A stretch of 35,400 nucleotides of DNA, taken from assembly GCA_947588895.1 (NCBI GenBank), contig CANQBF010000008.1, positions 1 to 35,400 of the forward strand, given 5' to 3'. Shown here one piece after another: positions 13,135 to 22,566 of this stretch. A program made the translations under genes and the position numbers. The notes below the pieces were generated by a model. It did not search any database. It was not told the DNA's origin and was given only the letters and a program-made list of their open reading frames with translations. This DNA is from an uncultured Bacilli bacterium. GTDB taxonomy: Bacteria > Bacillota_I > Bacilli_A > RF39 > UBA660. How positions within the stretch are numbered: the stretch's first letter is position 1; the number at the start of each line of letters is the position of its first letter.

Positions 13135-14271
13135 ATGGATAGTAAAGCATTTATTAAAGCCTTAGATGGTATAGTTAAAGAAAAAAATATTAGTGCTGAT
13201 GTAGTATTTGAAGCAATGACTTTAGCATTACAAACAGCATATAAAAAGAATTTTGATTCAAAAACCAATGTTAGAGTAGATATTAATCGTGAAACAGGAG
13301 AAATTAAAGTTATATCTTATTTAGTTGTAGTTCCTGAGATAGATTATGGTACGGAAGAAGAGGATGAAGAAGGAAATATTGTTGAAATTCCTCCTAAAAT
13401 TAATTTAGATGCCCAAATTTTATTAGAAGATGCTCTAAAAATTGATCCAAATGCTAAAGTTGGTGATACAATCGAAAGAGAAGTTACGCCAAAAGATTTT
13501 GGAAGAGTAGCAGCAGGTACAGCTAAACAAGTAGTTACACAAAAAATTAGAGAAGCTGAAAAGAATAGTATTATTGAAGAATTTGCGGATAAAGAATTTG
13601 AATTAATGGTTGGTTTAGTTGCAATGGAAGACCAAAAAAATTATTATATTGATTTAGGAAGAACAAGAGGTATTTTACCAAAATCAGAAATTATTCCTCG
13701 TGAAACAATAAAAATGGGTTCTAATATTAAAGTATATATAACTAAAGTAGAAAATGGTACTAAAGGACCTGTTATAATGTTATCAAGAAAACATTATGGA
13801 TTTGTTAAAAGATTATTTGAATCTACTATTCCAGAAATGCAAGATGGTTTAATTGAGCTTTATGCTGTGGCAAGAGATGCAGGTAATCGTAGTAAAGTAG
13901 CAGTTTATTCAACAAGTGAAAGAATTGATGCGATTGGTTCTTGTATTGGGGAAAAAGGTAGTCGTATTGCTAGTATTTTAAAAGATTTAAATGGTAATAT
14001 GGATAAAGATGCCCCAGGAGAAAAAATAGATTTAGTATTATATGATGAAAAACCGGAAACATTTATTGCTAATGCCTTATCACCTGCTAAAAATGTAATA
14101 GTTAATATAACTGATGAAGCTAAAAAAGAAGCTTTAGCAATAGTTACTGATGATAATTTAAGTTTAGCTATTGGTAAAAAAGGTAGTAATATAAGACTTG
14201 CTAGTAAACTTACTAAATATAAATTATCAATTAAGACATTATCTCAAATTAATGAGGAAGGTAATAAATAA
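13135..14271 (+). CDS. nusA: Transcription termination/antitermination factor NusA
   Basis: Binds RNA polymerase and nascent RNA, promoting pausing, termination and antitermination. 378 residues, the normal size in Firmicutes, which lack the C-terminal AR repeats. Order: N-terminal polymerase-binding domain (about 1-130), S1 (about 135-200, including GLVAMEDQKNYYIDLGRTRGILP), KH1 with GSCIGEKGSRI, KH2 with LAIGKKGSNIRLASKL. GAGG sits about 6 bases before ATG, 2 bases after the rimP stop. Part of the operon read from the promoter at 12797. Confidence 0.96.
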   Translation: MDSKAFIKALDGIVKEKNISADVVFEAMTLALQTAYKKNFDSKTNVRVDINRETGEIKVISYLVVVPEIDYGTEEEDEEGNIVEIPPKINLDAQILLEDALKIDPNAKVGDTIEREVTPKDFGRVAAGTAKQVVTQKIREAEKNSIIEEFADKEFELMVGLVAMEDQKNYYIDLGRTRGILPKSEIIPRETIKMGSNIKVYITKVENGTKGPVIMLSRKHYGFVKRLFESTIPEMQDGLIELYAVARDAGNRSKVAVYSTSERIDAIGSCIGEKGSRIASILKDLNGNMDKDAPGEKIDLVLYDEKPETFIANALSPAKNVIVNITDEAKKEALAIVTDDNLSLAIGKKGSNIRLASKLTKYKLSIKTLSQINEEGNK

Positions 14272-14273
14272 TT

Positions 14274-14534
14274 ATGATGAAACAGAGAAAAATTCCAATG
14301 CGTACATGTATTGTAACTAAGGAAAAATGTGAGAAAAAAGATTTAATTAGAATTGTAAAAACACCTGAGGGAAATATTGAAATAGATTTAACAGGTAAGA
14401 AAAATGGAAGAGGAGCTTATTTAAAAAAAGATATAGAAGTTTTTAAATTAGCTAAACAAAAGAAAATATTAGATAGAGTTTTTGAAAAAGAAGTAGATGA
14501 GAAAATTTTTGATGAGTTAAATGAGTTGTTATAG
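14274..14534 (+). CDS. rnpM: RNase P modulator RnpM (YlxR family)
   Basis: 86 residues of the YlxR/DUF448 family, which in Bacillus binds RNase P RNA and modulates its activity. Seen: IPMRTCIVTKEK at the start, DLIRIVKTPEG, and KKNGRGAYLKKD, the conserved GRGAYL loop. ATG 14274 or ATG 14277 could both serve; GAGGAAGG lies about 12 bases upstream. It sits between nusA and infB as usual, but the ylxQ (L7Ae-like) gene that often follows is absent. Confidence 0.9.
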   Translation: MMKQRKIPMRTCIVTKEKCEKKDLIRIVKTPEGNIEIDLTGKKNGRGAYLKKDIEVFKLAKQKKILDRVFEKEVDEKIFDELNELL

Positions 14535-14549
14535 GAAAGGAGAATTAGA

Positions 14550-16655
14550 ATGAATGTAAAAGAATATGCGGAAAGTATTAATTTATCAGTAGCGGCAGTA
14601 TTAAAGAAATGTAATGAGCTAGGTATTAATGTTAAAACTGGAGATGATATTTTAAAAGATGATGATATAATCACTTTAGATTATACTTTAGATTTAATTA
14701 GTACGGATAATGAAATTACTTATGATGAAGATGAATTAATTGAAAATGCTGCAATGGATATTATGGAAAGTAATAATATTGCTGAAAGTAATACATCTAA
14801 AAAACAAAAATTAAAGAAAAAAGATAGTATTAAAGAAAGTAAAGATAACTATCAAATAATGAAAAAAGAGATGTATAAGCATAAAGAAAAATTAATGAGT
14901 AATAATGTTCAAGAAGATGTTGTTTTATATAAACATAATATGACTGTTAATGATTTAGCTAATGAATTAAATGTTAATAGCACTGATATAATTAAGAAAA
15001 TAATGGGTTTAGGACTTATGCTTAGTTTAAATGATGTAGTGGATTTTGATACTGCTGAAATTATTACTTTAGATTATAAGAAAACATTAAAAAAAGAAGA
15101 AACCCAAGATATTGCTAATTTTGAAGAATATGAAATTGTAGATTCGGAAGAAGATTTAGTAAAAAGACCACCAATCGTTACAATAATGGGACATGTTGAT
15201 CATGGTAAAACAACATTACTTGATTATATAAGACATTCACATATTGTTGATAAAGAATTTGGTGGAATTACCCAACATATTGGAGCTTACCAAATTGATG
15301 ACAATTGTAATAAAATAACATTTATTGATACACCTGGACATGCTGCTTTTACAGAAATGCGAGCAAGAGGAGCATCAGTTACGGATATTGTTATTATAAT
15401 TGTTGCTGCTGATGATGGAGTTATGCCGCAAACTAAAGAAGCTATAGACCATGCTAAAAGTGCTAATGTTCCAATTATTGTTGCTATTAATAAAATTGAT
15501 AAACCTAATGCTAATCCTGAAAAAGTTTTAACTGAAATGGTAGAAAATGGAATAACTCCAGAAGAATGGGGTGGAGATACACCATTTGTTAAAATTTCAG
15601 CTCATACCGGAGAAGGAATTGACCTTTTATTAGAAACTATTGAGACTATTGCTGAAGTAAATAATTATAAAGCTAATCCTAATCGATATGCCACAGGTAT
15701 AGTTATTGAAAGTAAAATTGATAAAAATGTTGGTGGAGTAGCATCATTTATTATTCAAAATGGTACTCTTAGATTAGGTGACCCAATAGTAGTTGGTGAA
15801 TTTTATGGTAAAGTAAGAACAATGAAAAATGATTTAGGAGTATCTATAACTCAAGCTGGACCATCAATGCCAGTAGAAGTTACCGGTATTTCTGATAATC
15901 CTCAAGCTGGTGATAAATTTATGGCTTTTGAAACTGAAACTAAAGCTAAAGAAATTGCTAGTAAAAGAAAGAATTTAAATGCTTCTAAATATAAACAAGA
16001 TATTGTATCTTTAGATGATTTATTTAAGAAAATAGAATCTGGACAAAAAGAAGTTAATGTTATTTTAAAAGCTGATGTTAGAGGTAGTGAAGAAGCAGTT
16101 AAAAATGCTTTAGAAAAAATTAGTATTGGTGATGTAGTAGTAAAAGTTATTAGAAGTGGTATAGGAACAATTACCGAAAGTGATGTTGTTTTAGCTAATG
16201 CATCAAATGCAATTATAATTGGATTTAATGTTGTACCTAATAATATTACTAAAGAAATTGCTAAAGAATATAATGTTGATATTAGATTATATACAATTAT
16301 TTATAAATTAGTTGAAGAAATGGAACAAGCTATTACTGGTATGCTTGACCCTAAATTTGAAGAAAAAGTTATTGGTAATGTGGAAATAAGAAAAATATTT
16401 AAATTCTCAAAGATTGGTAATATTGCTGGTTGTTATATTACTGATGGTATAGTTAAGAATAATTCTTCAGTTAGAGTTATTAGAGATAGTGTTGTTTTAT
16501 GTGAAGATAAAATTTCTTCATTACAAAAAGGTAAAGAAGCTGTTAAAGAAATGAAAAAAGGCTTTGAATGTGGACTTACTTTAGAAACATTTAATGATTT
16601 TAAAGAAGGCGATATTTTAGAAGTATTTGAATTAGTTGAGGTAAAAAATGGCTAA
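14550..16655 (+). CDS. infB: Translation initiation factor IF-2
   Basis: GTPase that brings initiator fMet-tRNA to the 30S subunit and promotes subunit joining. 701 residues. Order: IF2-N helical domain ([24 protein letters not shown]), Lys/Glu-rich linker, a second IF2-N-like domain ([25 protein letters not shown]), G domain with GHVDHGKTT near residue 213, DTPGHAAF and NKID, then domains II-IV with the C2 fMet-tRNA-binding barrel. A strong GGAAAGGAGAA site precedes ATG. It overlaps rbfA by 8 bases. Confidence 0.97.
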   Translation: MNVKEYAESINLSVAAVLKKCNELGINVKTGDDILKDDDIITLDYTLDLISTDNEITYDEDELIENAAMDIMESNNIAESNTSKKQKLKKKDSIKESKDNYQIMKKEMYKHKEKLMSNNVQEDVVLYKHNMTVNDLANELNVNSTDIIKKIMGLGLMLSLNDVVDFDTAEIITLDYKKTLKKEETQDIANFEEYEIVDSEEDLVKRPPIVTIMGHVDHGKTTLLDYIRHSHIVDKEFGGITQHIGAYQIDDNCNKITFIDTPGHAAFTEMRARGASVTDIVIIIVAADDGVMPQTKEAIDHAKSANVPIIVAINKIDKPNANPEKVLTEMVENGITPEEWGGDTPFVKISAHTGEGIDLLLETIETIAEVNNYKANPNRYATGIVIESKIDKNVGGVASFIIQNGTLRLGDPIVVGEFYGKVRTMKNDLGVSITQAGPSMPVEVTGISDNPQAGDKFMAFETETKAKEIASKRKNLNASKYKQDIVSLDDLFKKIESGQKEVNVILKADVRGSEEAVKNALEKISIGDVVVKVIRSGIGTITESDVVLANASNAIIIGFNVVPNNITKEIAKEYNVDIRLYTIIYKLVEEMEQAITGMLDPKFEEKVIGNVEIRKIFKFSKIGNIAGCYITDGIVKNNSSVRVIRDSVVLCEDKISSLQKGKEAVKEMKKGFECGLTLETFNDFKEGDILEVFELVEVKNG

Positions 16656-16992
16656 TTATAAAATAGATAGAATTGCTAGTGATATTTTAAAATATTTAAG
16701 TAATATTATTTATACTGAAACTAATGATGAATTACTTAAAACAATTACGATAACTGATGTTGATTTATCAAAAGATTTAAGTTATGCCAAAGTTTATTTT
16801 ACAAGTATTAGCGATATGGAGCATAAAGTATTAGAAAAAGAAGTAAATGAAGCATCCCCTTTCTTAAGAGGTTGTCTTGCTAAAGTTATTGAAATAAGAA
16901 ATATACCAGAACTTAAGTTTATTTATGATGAATCTATTGCTTATGGTAATAATATTGAAAAAATAATTACTAATTTACATAAAAATGATTAG
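16648..16992 (+). CDS. rbfA: Ribosome-binding factor A
   Basis: 114 residues; KH-type factor needed for 16S rRNA 5' end maturation and cold adaptation. Seen: YKIDRIASDILKYLSNII, ITDVDLSKDLSYAKVYFT, and RNIPELKFIYDESIAYGNNIEKII, the conserved P-x-L-x-F-x-x-D-x-S segment. ATG 16648 lies inside the end of infB, implying translational coupling. It is followed directly by truB. Confidence 0.95.
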   Translation: MANYKIDRIASDILKYLSNIIYTETNDELLKTITITDVDLSKDLSYAKVYFTSISDMEHKVLEKEVNEASPFLRGCLAKVIEIRNIPELKFIYDESIAYGNNIEKIITNLHKND

Positions 16993-16999
16993 AGGTTTT

Positions 17000-17836
17000 A
17001 TGAACTTTGGAATAGTTATTAATAAAGAAAAAGATTATACAAGTAGAGATGTTATTAATAAACTAAATCATATTTTAAGAACGAAAAAAATTGGACATAC
17101 AGGTACACTAGACCCGCTTGCGACTGGTGTACTTGTTTGTTTAATTGGAAAATATACAAAATTAGTTTCATTAATAATGGATGAAGATAAAGAATATATA
17201 GCTAGTATTAAATTAGGTATAAAAACAGATACTTTAGATATTACTGGTAATATTATAGATAAATGTGAAATAAAAAAGTATAATCTTGAAGAAATAAACA
17301 ATATTTTAAAAAGTTTTTTAGGAGAATATCATCAAATAATTCCTTTATATTCAGCTAAAAGAGTAAATGGTAAAAGATTATATGAATATGCAAGAAGTAA
17401 AGAAGAAGTTAAATTACCTGAAAGTATTGTAAATATTAAAGAAATAGAATTATTAGATTATCATGATGATTTAATTAAATTTAGAGTAGTAGTAAGTAAG
17501 GGGACATATATTAGAAGTTTAATTCAAAGTATGTGTGATAAATTAAATTGTTATGGTACAATGAATGAACTTATAAGAACTAGACAAGGTAAATTTAGAA
17601 TTAATAATTCTTATACTTTAAATGACATAGAAAATAATAATTATCAAATATTAAAGATAGAAGACTTATTAGATGTCGAAGTATTAAATATACCTAATGG
17701 TTTAGAAAAAAGTATTCTTAATGGAAATAAAATAGAATTAGATAAAAATGGTTATATTTTGTTTAAAAAAGATAATGAAGAAATAGCTTTGTATTATTTT
17801 GAAAATAAGATTGGAAGATTAAAAATATTATTTTAA
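17000..17836 (+). CDS. truB: tRNA pseudouridine(55) synthase TruB
   Basis: Converts U55 of the T loop of tRNAs to pseudouridine. 278 residues. Seen: N-terminal GIVINKEKDYTSRDVINKL, the catalytic loop GHTGTLDPLATGVL with the active Asp, YSAKRVNGKRLYEYAR, and SKGTYIRSLIQSM. The frame is open from ATG 16985, but ATG 17000 has AGAGG 4 bases upstream and aligns with the usual start. The last cistron of the rimP-infB operon, closed by a strong terminator. Confidence 0.95.
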   Translation: MNFGIVINKEKDYTSRDVINKLNHILRTKKIGHTGTLDPLATGVLVCLIGKYTKLVSLIMDEDKEYIASIKLGIKTDTLDITGNIIDKCEIKKYNLEEINNILKSFLGEYHQIIPLYSAKRVNGKRLYEYARSKEEVKLPESIVNIKEIELLDYHDDLIKFRVVVSKGTYIRSLIQSMCDKLNCYGTMNELIRTRQGKFRINNSYTLNDIENNNYQILKIEDLLDVEVLNIPNGLEKSILNGNKIELDKNGYILFKKDNEEIALYYFENKIGRLKILF

Positions 17837-17849
17837 TTATATGTTAATT

Positions 17850-17883
17850 TGCAAATATTAAAAGTTAATATTTGCACTTTTTA
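17850..17883 (+). terminator. Terminator of the nusA-infB-truB operon
   Basis: TGCAAATATTAA (17850-17861), 3-base loop, TTAATATTTGCA (17865-17876), then CTTTTTATTT. A perfect 12-bp stem. Confidence 0.88.
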
Positions 17884-17936
17884 TTTAACATTTGCTTTTA
17901 TATAAAATTGTCGTTTAAAAACACTAAAAAAATATA

Positions 17937-17945
17937 TGGTATAAT
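17937..17945 (+). promoter_or_regulatory. Extended -10 promoter of the KOW-domain gene
   Basis: TGGTATAAT (TATAAT at 17940-17945). TTGTCG at 17908 is too far to be its -35. Confidence 0.5.
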
Positions 17946-17973
17946 GTTATTGTCAATTAAGAAGGAGGATTTT

Positions 17974-18747
17974 ATGAATTGGTACAAATCAACTAAAGAA
18001 GTGGTTAAATTATTAGAAAGCAAGGATAATATTATTGAGCAGTTGCAAGTTTTAAGAAAATATCAATATAAGAAAGGAGTAAGAACTTATATTGATAATC
18101 TAATAAGAGCTAACCAAGTTCGGCATGATGATGAAGATTCTGAATACATCTTATATTGTATTGCAAAGTATTATTATGGATTTGATGTAAAGGAGGTAAA
18201 AGAACCTTTACCAAGATTACCATTGAATATGAGTTCTAGTTCTAATTTTCAGGGTAATTCTGATGCTATTGCTGACTTACTCAATCAAAAAAAGGATATT
18301 ATTGAGCAATGTAAATTGTTACGAGAACATAAAAATATGAATGGGGTGGATGAATATTTTGATTGGGTATTCGAATGGTATGGTTATGATGTAGCTATTG
18401 CAAATCAATCTCGAGATTTTGAGACTTATTGTATTAATAAATATTATTTTGGCTTAGATGTTCCGGAAGTTAAACCACCACATATTTATTTATATGCTTA
18501 TCATCGTGAAAAAAGAGATGATACGATTATTTATGAAGATGTAAGCGATGCAACACCTTTTAATGAATTAAATAAGGGAGATAAAGTAGAAATAGTGAAT
18601 GGACCATTTAAAGGGGTTGAAGCAACTATTCTAGGCATTTCTGAAGATTTTAAAGAAATTAATTTGAATTGCGTATTGTTTGGTAAAGATACTCCAATAA
18701 ACTTAGATGATGATAATAAGATGAGAAAGATTATTGATGATAAATAA
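17974..18747 (+). CDS. KOW-domain protein with duplicated helical N-terminal module
   Basis: 257 residues from ATG 17974 (AAGGAGGA at 17962-17969; the longer open frame runs through the terminator and promoter). Residues about 195-252 (FNELNKGDKVEIVNGPFKGVEATI, then VLFGKDTPINLD) match the KOW domain of NusG: G-D-x-V-x-I-x-x-GPFKG and a FG-x-x-TP-x-x-L end. The NusG NGN domain is missing. Instead there are two copies of a helical unit of about 65 residues: NIIEQLQVLRKYQYKKGVRTY ending YYYGFDVKEVKEP, and DIIEQCKLLREHKNMNGVDEY ending YYFGLDVPEVKPP. It occupies the place where ribF often lies between truB and rpsO. KOW domains bind ribosomal protein S10 or polymerase partners in NusG; a coupling or elongation role is a guess. 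Confidence 0.8.
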   Translation: MNWYKSTKEVVKLLESKDNIIEQLQVLRKYQYKKGVRTYIDNLIRANQVRHDDEDSEYILYCIAKYYYGFDVKEVKEPLPRLPLNMSSSSNFQGNSDAIADLLNQKKDIIEQCKLLREHKNMNGVDEYFDWVFEWYGYDVAIANQSRDFETYCINKYYFGLDVPEVKPPHIYLYAYHREKRDDTIIYEDVSDATPFNELNKGDKVEIVNGPFKGVEATILGISEDFKEINLNCVLFGKDTPINLDDDNKMRKIIDDK

Positions 18748-18756
18748 TCTTTTTTC
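18726..18756 (+). terminator. Terminator of the KOW-domain gene
   Basis: AAAGATTATT (18726-18735), loop of 7, AATAATCTTT (18743-18752), then T-rich. The TAA stop is in the right arm. Confidence 0.72.
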
Positions 18757-18803
18757 TTTTTATTACAAATTCGGCAATTTATTTGTTTTTTTTGATATTT
18801 TTG

Positions 18804-18832
18804 TTTACTTTTATAGGGTTTTGTTATATAAT
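18804..18832 (+). promoter_or_regulatory. rpsO promoter
   Basis: TTTACT (18804-18809), 17 bases, TATAAT (18827-18832). Predicted start near 18839, giving a leader of about 77 bases. Confidence 0.6.
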
Positions 18833-18852
18833 TAAATAGAAGTTTTTACTTG

Positions 18853-18881
18853 GATTAAAAAAGCATTTTCCGATTTTAATC
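18853..18881 (+). promoter_or_regulatory. Leader hairpin of rpsO, possible S15 autoregulatory element
   Basis: GATTAAAA (18853-18860), loop of 13, TTTTAATC (18874-18881), in the rpsO leader. S15 represses its own mRNA through leader structures in several bacteria; this hairpin is in the right place, but I cannot match it to a known S15 leader class. Confidence 0.35.
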
Positions 18882-18915
18882 TCAGTTTAAACCAATTTAA
18901 TAGAAAGGAAAAATT

Positions 18916-19185
18916 ATGGCATTAAGTAAAGAAGAAAAAGCAAAAATTATAAAAGATTTTGCAAAGAATGAAAAAGATTGTGGTTCTGCAGAAGTTCAAA
19001 TTGCTATTCTTACAAAAGAAATTAATGAATTAACTGCTCATATGCAAAAGCATATACATGATTATCATTCAAAAAGAGGATTACTTATAAAAGTAGGAAG
19101 AAGAAAAAAATTACTTAACTACTTAAAAGAAAATGATGTAGTAAGCTACAGAGAAGTAATTAAAAAATTAAATTTAAGAAAATAA
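18916..19185 (+). CDS. rpsO: 30S ribosomal protein S15
   Basis: 89 residues, the standard length. Primary 16S rRNA-binding protein of the platform. Seen: the GSAEVQIAILTKEINELTAHM helix, HIHDYHSKRGLLIKVGRRKKLLNYL and a C-terminal YREVIKKLNLRK. AGAAAGGAA lies about 6 bases before ATG. Its own promoter and terminator separate it from pnp, though read-through into pnp, 54 bases on, is likely. Confidence 0.97.
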   Translation: MALSKEEKAKIIKDFAKNEKDCGSAEVQIAILTKEINELTAHMQKHIHDYHSKRGLLIKVGRRKKLLNYLKENDVVSYREVIKKLNLRK

Positions 19186-19214
19186 GGCACATTTTGTTTT
19201 TTGTGTCTTTTTTA
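19184..19214 (+). terminator. rpsO terminator
   Basis: AAGGCACA (19184-19191) pairs with TGTGTCTT (19202-19209) with one G-T pair, followed by TTTTT. The stop codon's last bases begin the stem. No promoter is evident between it and pnp, so partial read-through is expected. Confidence 0.7.
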
Positions 19215-19239
19215 TTTTTAGAAAAAGAAAAGAGGTTTT

Positions 19240-21420
19240 ATGAAAAAAGTATTTGAATTAGATTTTTATGGAAGAAAATTAATTGTAGAGCATGGAGAAC
19301 TTGCTAAACAAGCACATGGTAGTGTATTAGTTAGATTTGGAGATACTGTTATATTAAGTACAGCAGTTGTATCAAAAACAGCTAATTTACTTTCTGATTT
19401 TTTCCCATTAATGGTATTATATAATGAAAAATTATATTCTGTTGGTAAAATTCCTGGAGGATTTATAAAAAGAGAAGGAAGACCTACTGAAAATGCTACA
19501 CTTGCAGCAAGAATGATTGATAGACCTATGCGTCCTTTATTCCCTGATGATTTTAGGAATGAAGTTCAAATTGTTAATACTGTGTTAAGTGTTGATCAAG
19601 ATAATTCACCAGAACTTACAGCATTATTTGGTTCATCTTTAGCTACATGTATTAGTAAAATACCATTTAATGGTCCAGTTGCAGCAGTTAAAGTTGGAAG
19701 AGTTGATGGTAAATTTATTATTGACCCAAATGTTGAAGAAGCTGAAAAAAGTGATATTGATTTAACAGTAGCAGGTACAATGGATGCCATAAATATGGTT
19801 GAAGCAGGAGCTAAAGAAGCTAGTGAAGAAGATATGCTTGAAGCTTTATTATTTGGCCATGAAGCAATTAAAAAATTAGTTCAATTTGAACTTGATATAA
19901 TTAAAGAAATTGGCGAAGAAAAAATGGATTATCCAAGACTTGAAATAACTGATGAATTAAGATGTGAAATAAAAGACTTAGTCCATGATCGTTTAGATGA
20001 AGCTTTAAGAATTAAAGATAAACAAACAATGTATGAAACTATAGATAAAATAAAAGAAGAAACGATTGAAAAATATCGTGTAGAAAATGAAGAAACACTT
20101 AAACCAGAAGAACTTACAGAACTTCTTACTAAAGTTGCTTTAGTATTTGAGAATGTTCAATATGAAGTATTTAGAAAAATAGTTGTTGATGAAAAAATAA
20201 GAATTGACGGACGAAAGATGGACGAAATAAGACCACTTAGTGCTAGTATTGATATTTTACCTAGAACTCATGGTTCAGCTTTATTTACAAGAGGCCAAAC
20301 TCAAAGTTTATCAATTACTACTTTAGGTGCTTTAGGCGAATCACAAATGCTTGATGGATTATCAATTGAAGAAGAAAAGAGATTCATGTTACATTATAAT
20401 TTTCCACAATTTAGTGTTGGCGAAACTGGTAAATATGGTTCACCAGGAAGAAGAGAAATTGGCCATGGTGCTTTAGGCGAAAGAGCTTTAGCCCAAGTTA
20501 TTCCATCTGAAGAAGAATTTCCTTATACTATAAGAGTAGTATCAGAAATCCTTGAAAGTAATGGTTCATCAAGTCAAGCAAGTATTTGTGCTGGTTGCCT
20601 TTCATTGATGGCTGCTGGTGTACCAATTAAAGCTCCAGTTGCAGGAATTGCTATGGGACTTATTACTAATAATGATAAATATACAATTCTTACTGATATT
20701 CAAGGTATGGAAGACCATTTAGGAGATATGGATTTTAAAGTTGCAGGTACTAGAAAAGGTATATGTGCTTTACAAATGGATATTAAAATAGATGGTGTTA
20801 ATAAAAATATATTAAGTGAAGCTTTAGCTCAAGCTAAAAAAGCAAGAATGCAAATACTTGATTTATTTGAAACTATTATTAAAGAACCAAGAAAAGAATT
20901 AAGCCCATATGCACCAAAAATTGAAACATTTAATATTGAACCTGAAAAAATTAAAGATGTTATTGGTCGTGGTGGCGAAATGATAACAAAAATAATTTTA
21001 GAAGCAAGTAATGTTAAAAGTGTTAATGATAAAGATGCTGTAAAAGTTGATTTAGAAGATGATGGTAGAGTAATCATTTATCATAATGATATTAATATTA
21101 TTAAGAAAACAAGAGAAATGATTGAAAGCGTTATTCGGGTTGTTGAACCAAATACTATTTATACTGGTAAAGTAGTTAAAGTAGAAGATTTTGGATGTTT
21201 TGTTGAATTATGGCCAGGATGTGAAGGCCTTGTTCATGTTTCACAACTTGATGAAAAAAGAGTAAATAAACCAAGTGATATTGTTAAAGTTGGCGATGAA
21301 ATAATGGTTAAATCTTTAGGATATGATAATCGTGGAAGACTTAATCTATCAAGAAAAGAAGCATTGCCAAAAAAAGAAAAAATTAAAGAAATAAAAGAAG
21401 AAAAAAAGGATATGGAATAG
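19240..21420 (+). CDS. pnp: Polyribonucleotide nucleotidyltransferase (PNPase)
   Basis: 3'-to-5' phosphorolytic exoribonuclease, working as a trimer in mRNA decay. 726 residues, slightly longer than usual because of a Lys/Glu-rich tail. Order: first RNase PH domain ([44 protein letters not shown]), helical domain, second RNase PH domain with [36 protein letters not shown] and [21 protein letters not shown] domain ([11 protein letters not shown]) and S1 domain ([30 protein letters not shown]). AGAGG is 5 bases before ATG. Classic rpsO-pnp order. Confidence 0.97.
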   Translation: MKKVFELDFYGRKLIVEHGELAKQAHGSVLVRFGDTVILSTAVVSKTANLLSDFFPLMVLYNEKLYSVGKIPGGFIKREGRPTENATLAARMIDRPMRPLFPDDFRNEVQIVNTVLSVDQDNSPELTALFGSSLATCISKIPFNGPVAAVKVGRVDGKFIIDPNVEEAEKSDIDLTVAGTMDAINMVEAGAKEASEEDMLEALLFGHEAIKKLVQFELDIIKEIGEEKMDYPRLEITDELRCEIKDLVHDRLDEALRIKDKQTMYETIDKIKEETIEKYRVENEETLKPEELTELLTKVALVFENVQYEVFRKIVVDEKIRIDGRKMDEIRPLSASIDILPRTHGSALFTRGQTQSLSITTLGALGESQMLDGLSIEEEKRFMLHYNFPQFSVGETGKYGSPGRREIGHGALGERALAQVIPSEEEFPYTIRVVSEILESNGSSSQASICAGCLSLMAAGVPIKAPVAGIAMGLITNNDKYTILTDIQGMEDHLGDMDFKVAGTRKGICALQMDIKIDGVNKNILSEALAQAKKARMQILDLFETIIKEPRKELSPYAPKIETFNIEPEKIKDVIGRGGEMITKIILEASNVKSVNDKDAVKVDLEDDGRVIIYHNDINIIKKTREMIESVIRVVEPNTIYTGKVVKVEDFGCFVELWPGCEGLVHVSQLDEKRVNKPSDIVKVGDEIMVKSLGYDNRGRLNLSRKEALPKKEKIKEIKEEKKDME

Positions 21421-21446
21421 AAAATCATTATTATAGTAATTCTAAG

Positions 21447-21467
21447 AAGACTTTATAGTCTTTTTTT
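21447..21467 (+). terminator. pnp terminator
   Basis: AAGACT (21447-21452), loop TTAT, AGTCTT (21457-21462), then TTTTT. Confidence 0.75.
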
Positions 21468-21500
21468 CTTTACATAAATTTTAACTATTATTTTTAAATA

Positions 21501-21529
21501 TTGAAATATTAGTATTTTTTTTATATAAT
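21501..21529 (+). promoter_or_regulatory. Promoter of the NPQTG protein gene
   Basis: TTGAAA (21501-21506), 17 bases, TATAAT (21524-21529). Confidence 0.65.
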
Positions 21530-21569
21530 TTATTTATAATAAATAATAATAAGGAGATGATTGAAGTAG

Positions 21570-22511
21570 ATGAAAAAAATAATAAAAATAATTTTGATTA
21601 CACTTTTAGTATTTTGCTATGGAAATAATGTGTATGCCAAAAAGAATAATATTACAATCGATGATATAGTAGCCTTTACAAAAATAGGACTTGAAAATTA
21701 TAAAGAGTCAGATAAATTCCTTTATACAAATGTTGTTGTTTATAATAATGCTGCAGCTCATTTGATTGAGATTGAATGTCAATATAATGGTAAAAGTTTA
21801 AAAACTGGTATAACATATGATGATAATTTAAATTTGCAACCAGGTGTTCATACTTTACGAGAGGCAATGGATGTTGAAAACTGCGAAAATCATGAAAATG
21901 CCTCTTTAGATAATGCAATTCATATTCTTAAAATATTTAGTCCATTAAATAATTACTATTTTTCTAATTTAACAGGTTATACTGAAAAAGATATTGAAAA
22001 ATATTTTGATACCGCTAAAAGCACTATGCAAGATAATGGATATGAAAAGAATAGTGACTATGATGGATATTTTAATGTTAATTTTAATAATTTTAGCTTA
22101 GGTATAGATGCAGTAGCACCAACTCAAGAATTAATTAGAGAAGGAGATAGTATTACTCTAAAAATATCATCTGCAGAAAATGATAATACTATTATTCATA
22201 TATTTAGGTCATTAGATAATGTTAATTATGAAGAATATAAAGATATTCAAATTACGAATCAAAGTGGAAATGTTCTATTAACTGCAGAAGATGGTGGTTA
22301 TTATTATAAATCAGTTGTTGAGGGAAGTAATAATTGGAGTGAACCAATATTTGTTGCTAAAAGTTCTGAAAAAATAGGTAGTGATGTTGACCAAGAAACT
22401 GCTAATCCTCAAACTGGTGCAATAGGTATTTCAATTGCTTTATTTATAATGTTAATACTTGGAGTTACATATAATATTTTAAATAAAAAGAAGAATATAG
22501 CTAAAATATAG
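21570..22511 (+). CDS. Secreted protein with C-terminal NPQTG sorting-type signal
   Basis: 313 residues. Signal peptide MKKIIKIILITLLVFCYGNN with likely cleavage after NVYA (about residue 23). The C-terminus has NPQTG, then a hydrophobic segment (IGISIALFIMLILGVTYNIL) and a basic tail NKKKNIAKI, the three-part layout of a sortase substrate with an NPxTG variant of LPXTG. The mature part (about 260 residues) has a Tyr/Asn-rich region and a last portion (ITLKISSAENDNTIIHIF, DGGYYYKSVVEG) that looks like a beta-sandwich. AAGGAG lies 13 bases before ATG 21570, longer than usual. Exported and probably cell-wall anchored; otherwise unknown. No sortase gene is in the window. Confidence 0.82.
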   Translation: MKKIIKIILITLLVFCYGNNVYAKKNNITIDDIVAFTKIGLENYKESDKFLYTNVVVYNNAAAHLIEIECQYNGKSLKTGITYDDNLNLQPGVHTLREAMDVENCENHENASLDNAIHILKIFSPLNNYYFSNLTGYTEKDIEKYFDTAKSTMQDNGYEKNSDYDGYFNVNFNNFSLGIDAVAPTQELIREGDSITLKISSAENDNTIIHIFRSLDNVNYEEYKDIQITNQSGNVLLTAEDGGYYYKSVVEGSNNWSEPIFVAKSSEKIGSDVDQETANPQTGAIGISIALFIMLILGVTYNILNKKKNIAKI

Positions 22512-22536
22512 TAATTAAGTATCTAAATAATATAAA

Positions 22537-22566
22537 AAAACTAGTTCATTATTTTGAACTAGTTTT
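22537..22566. terminator. Bidirectional terminator between the NPQTG and cysteine-rich protein genes
   Basis: AAAACTAGTTC (22537-22547), 8-base loop, GAACTAGTTTT (22556-22566). An 11-bp perfect stem with A/T flanks, between converging genes. The minus-strand stop codon is in the loop. Confidence 0.8.
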
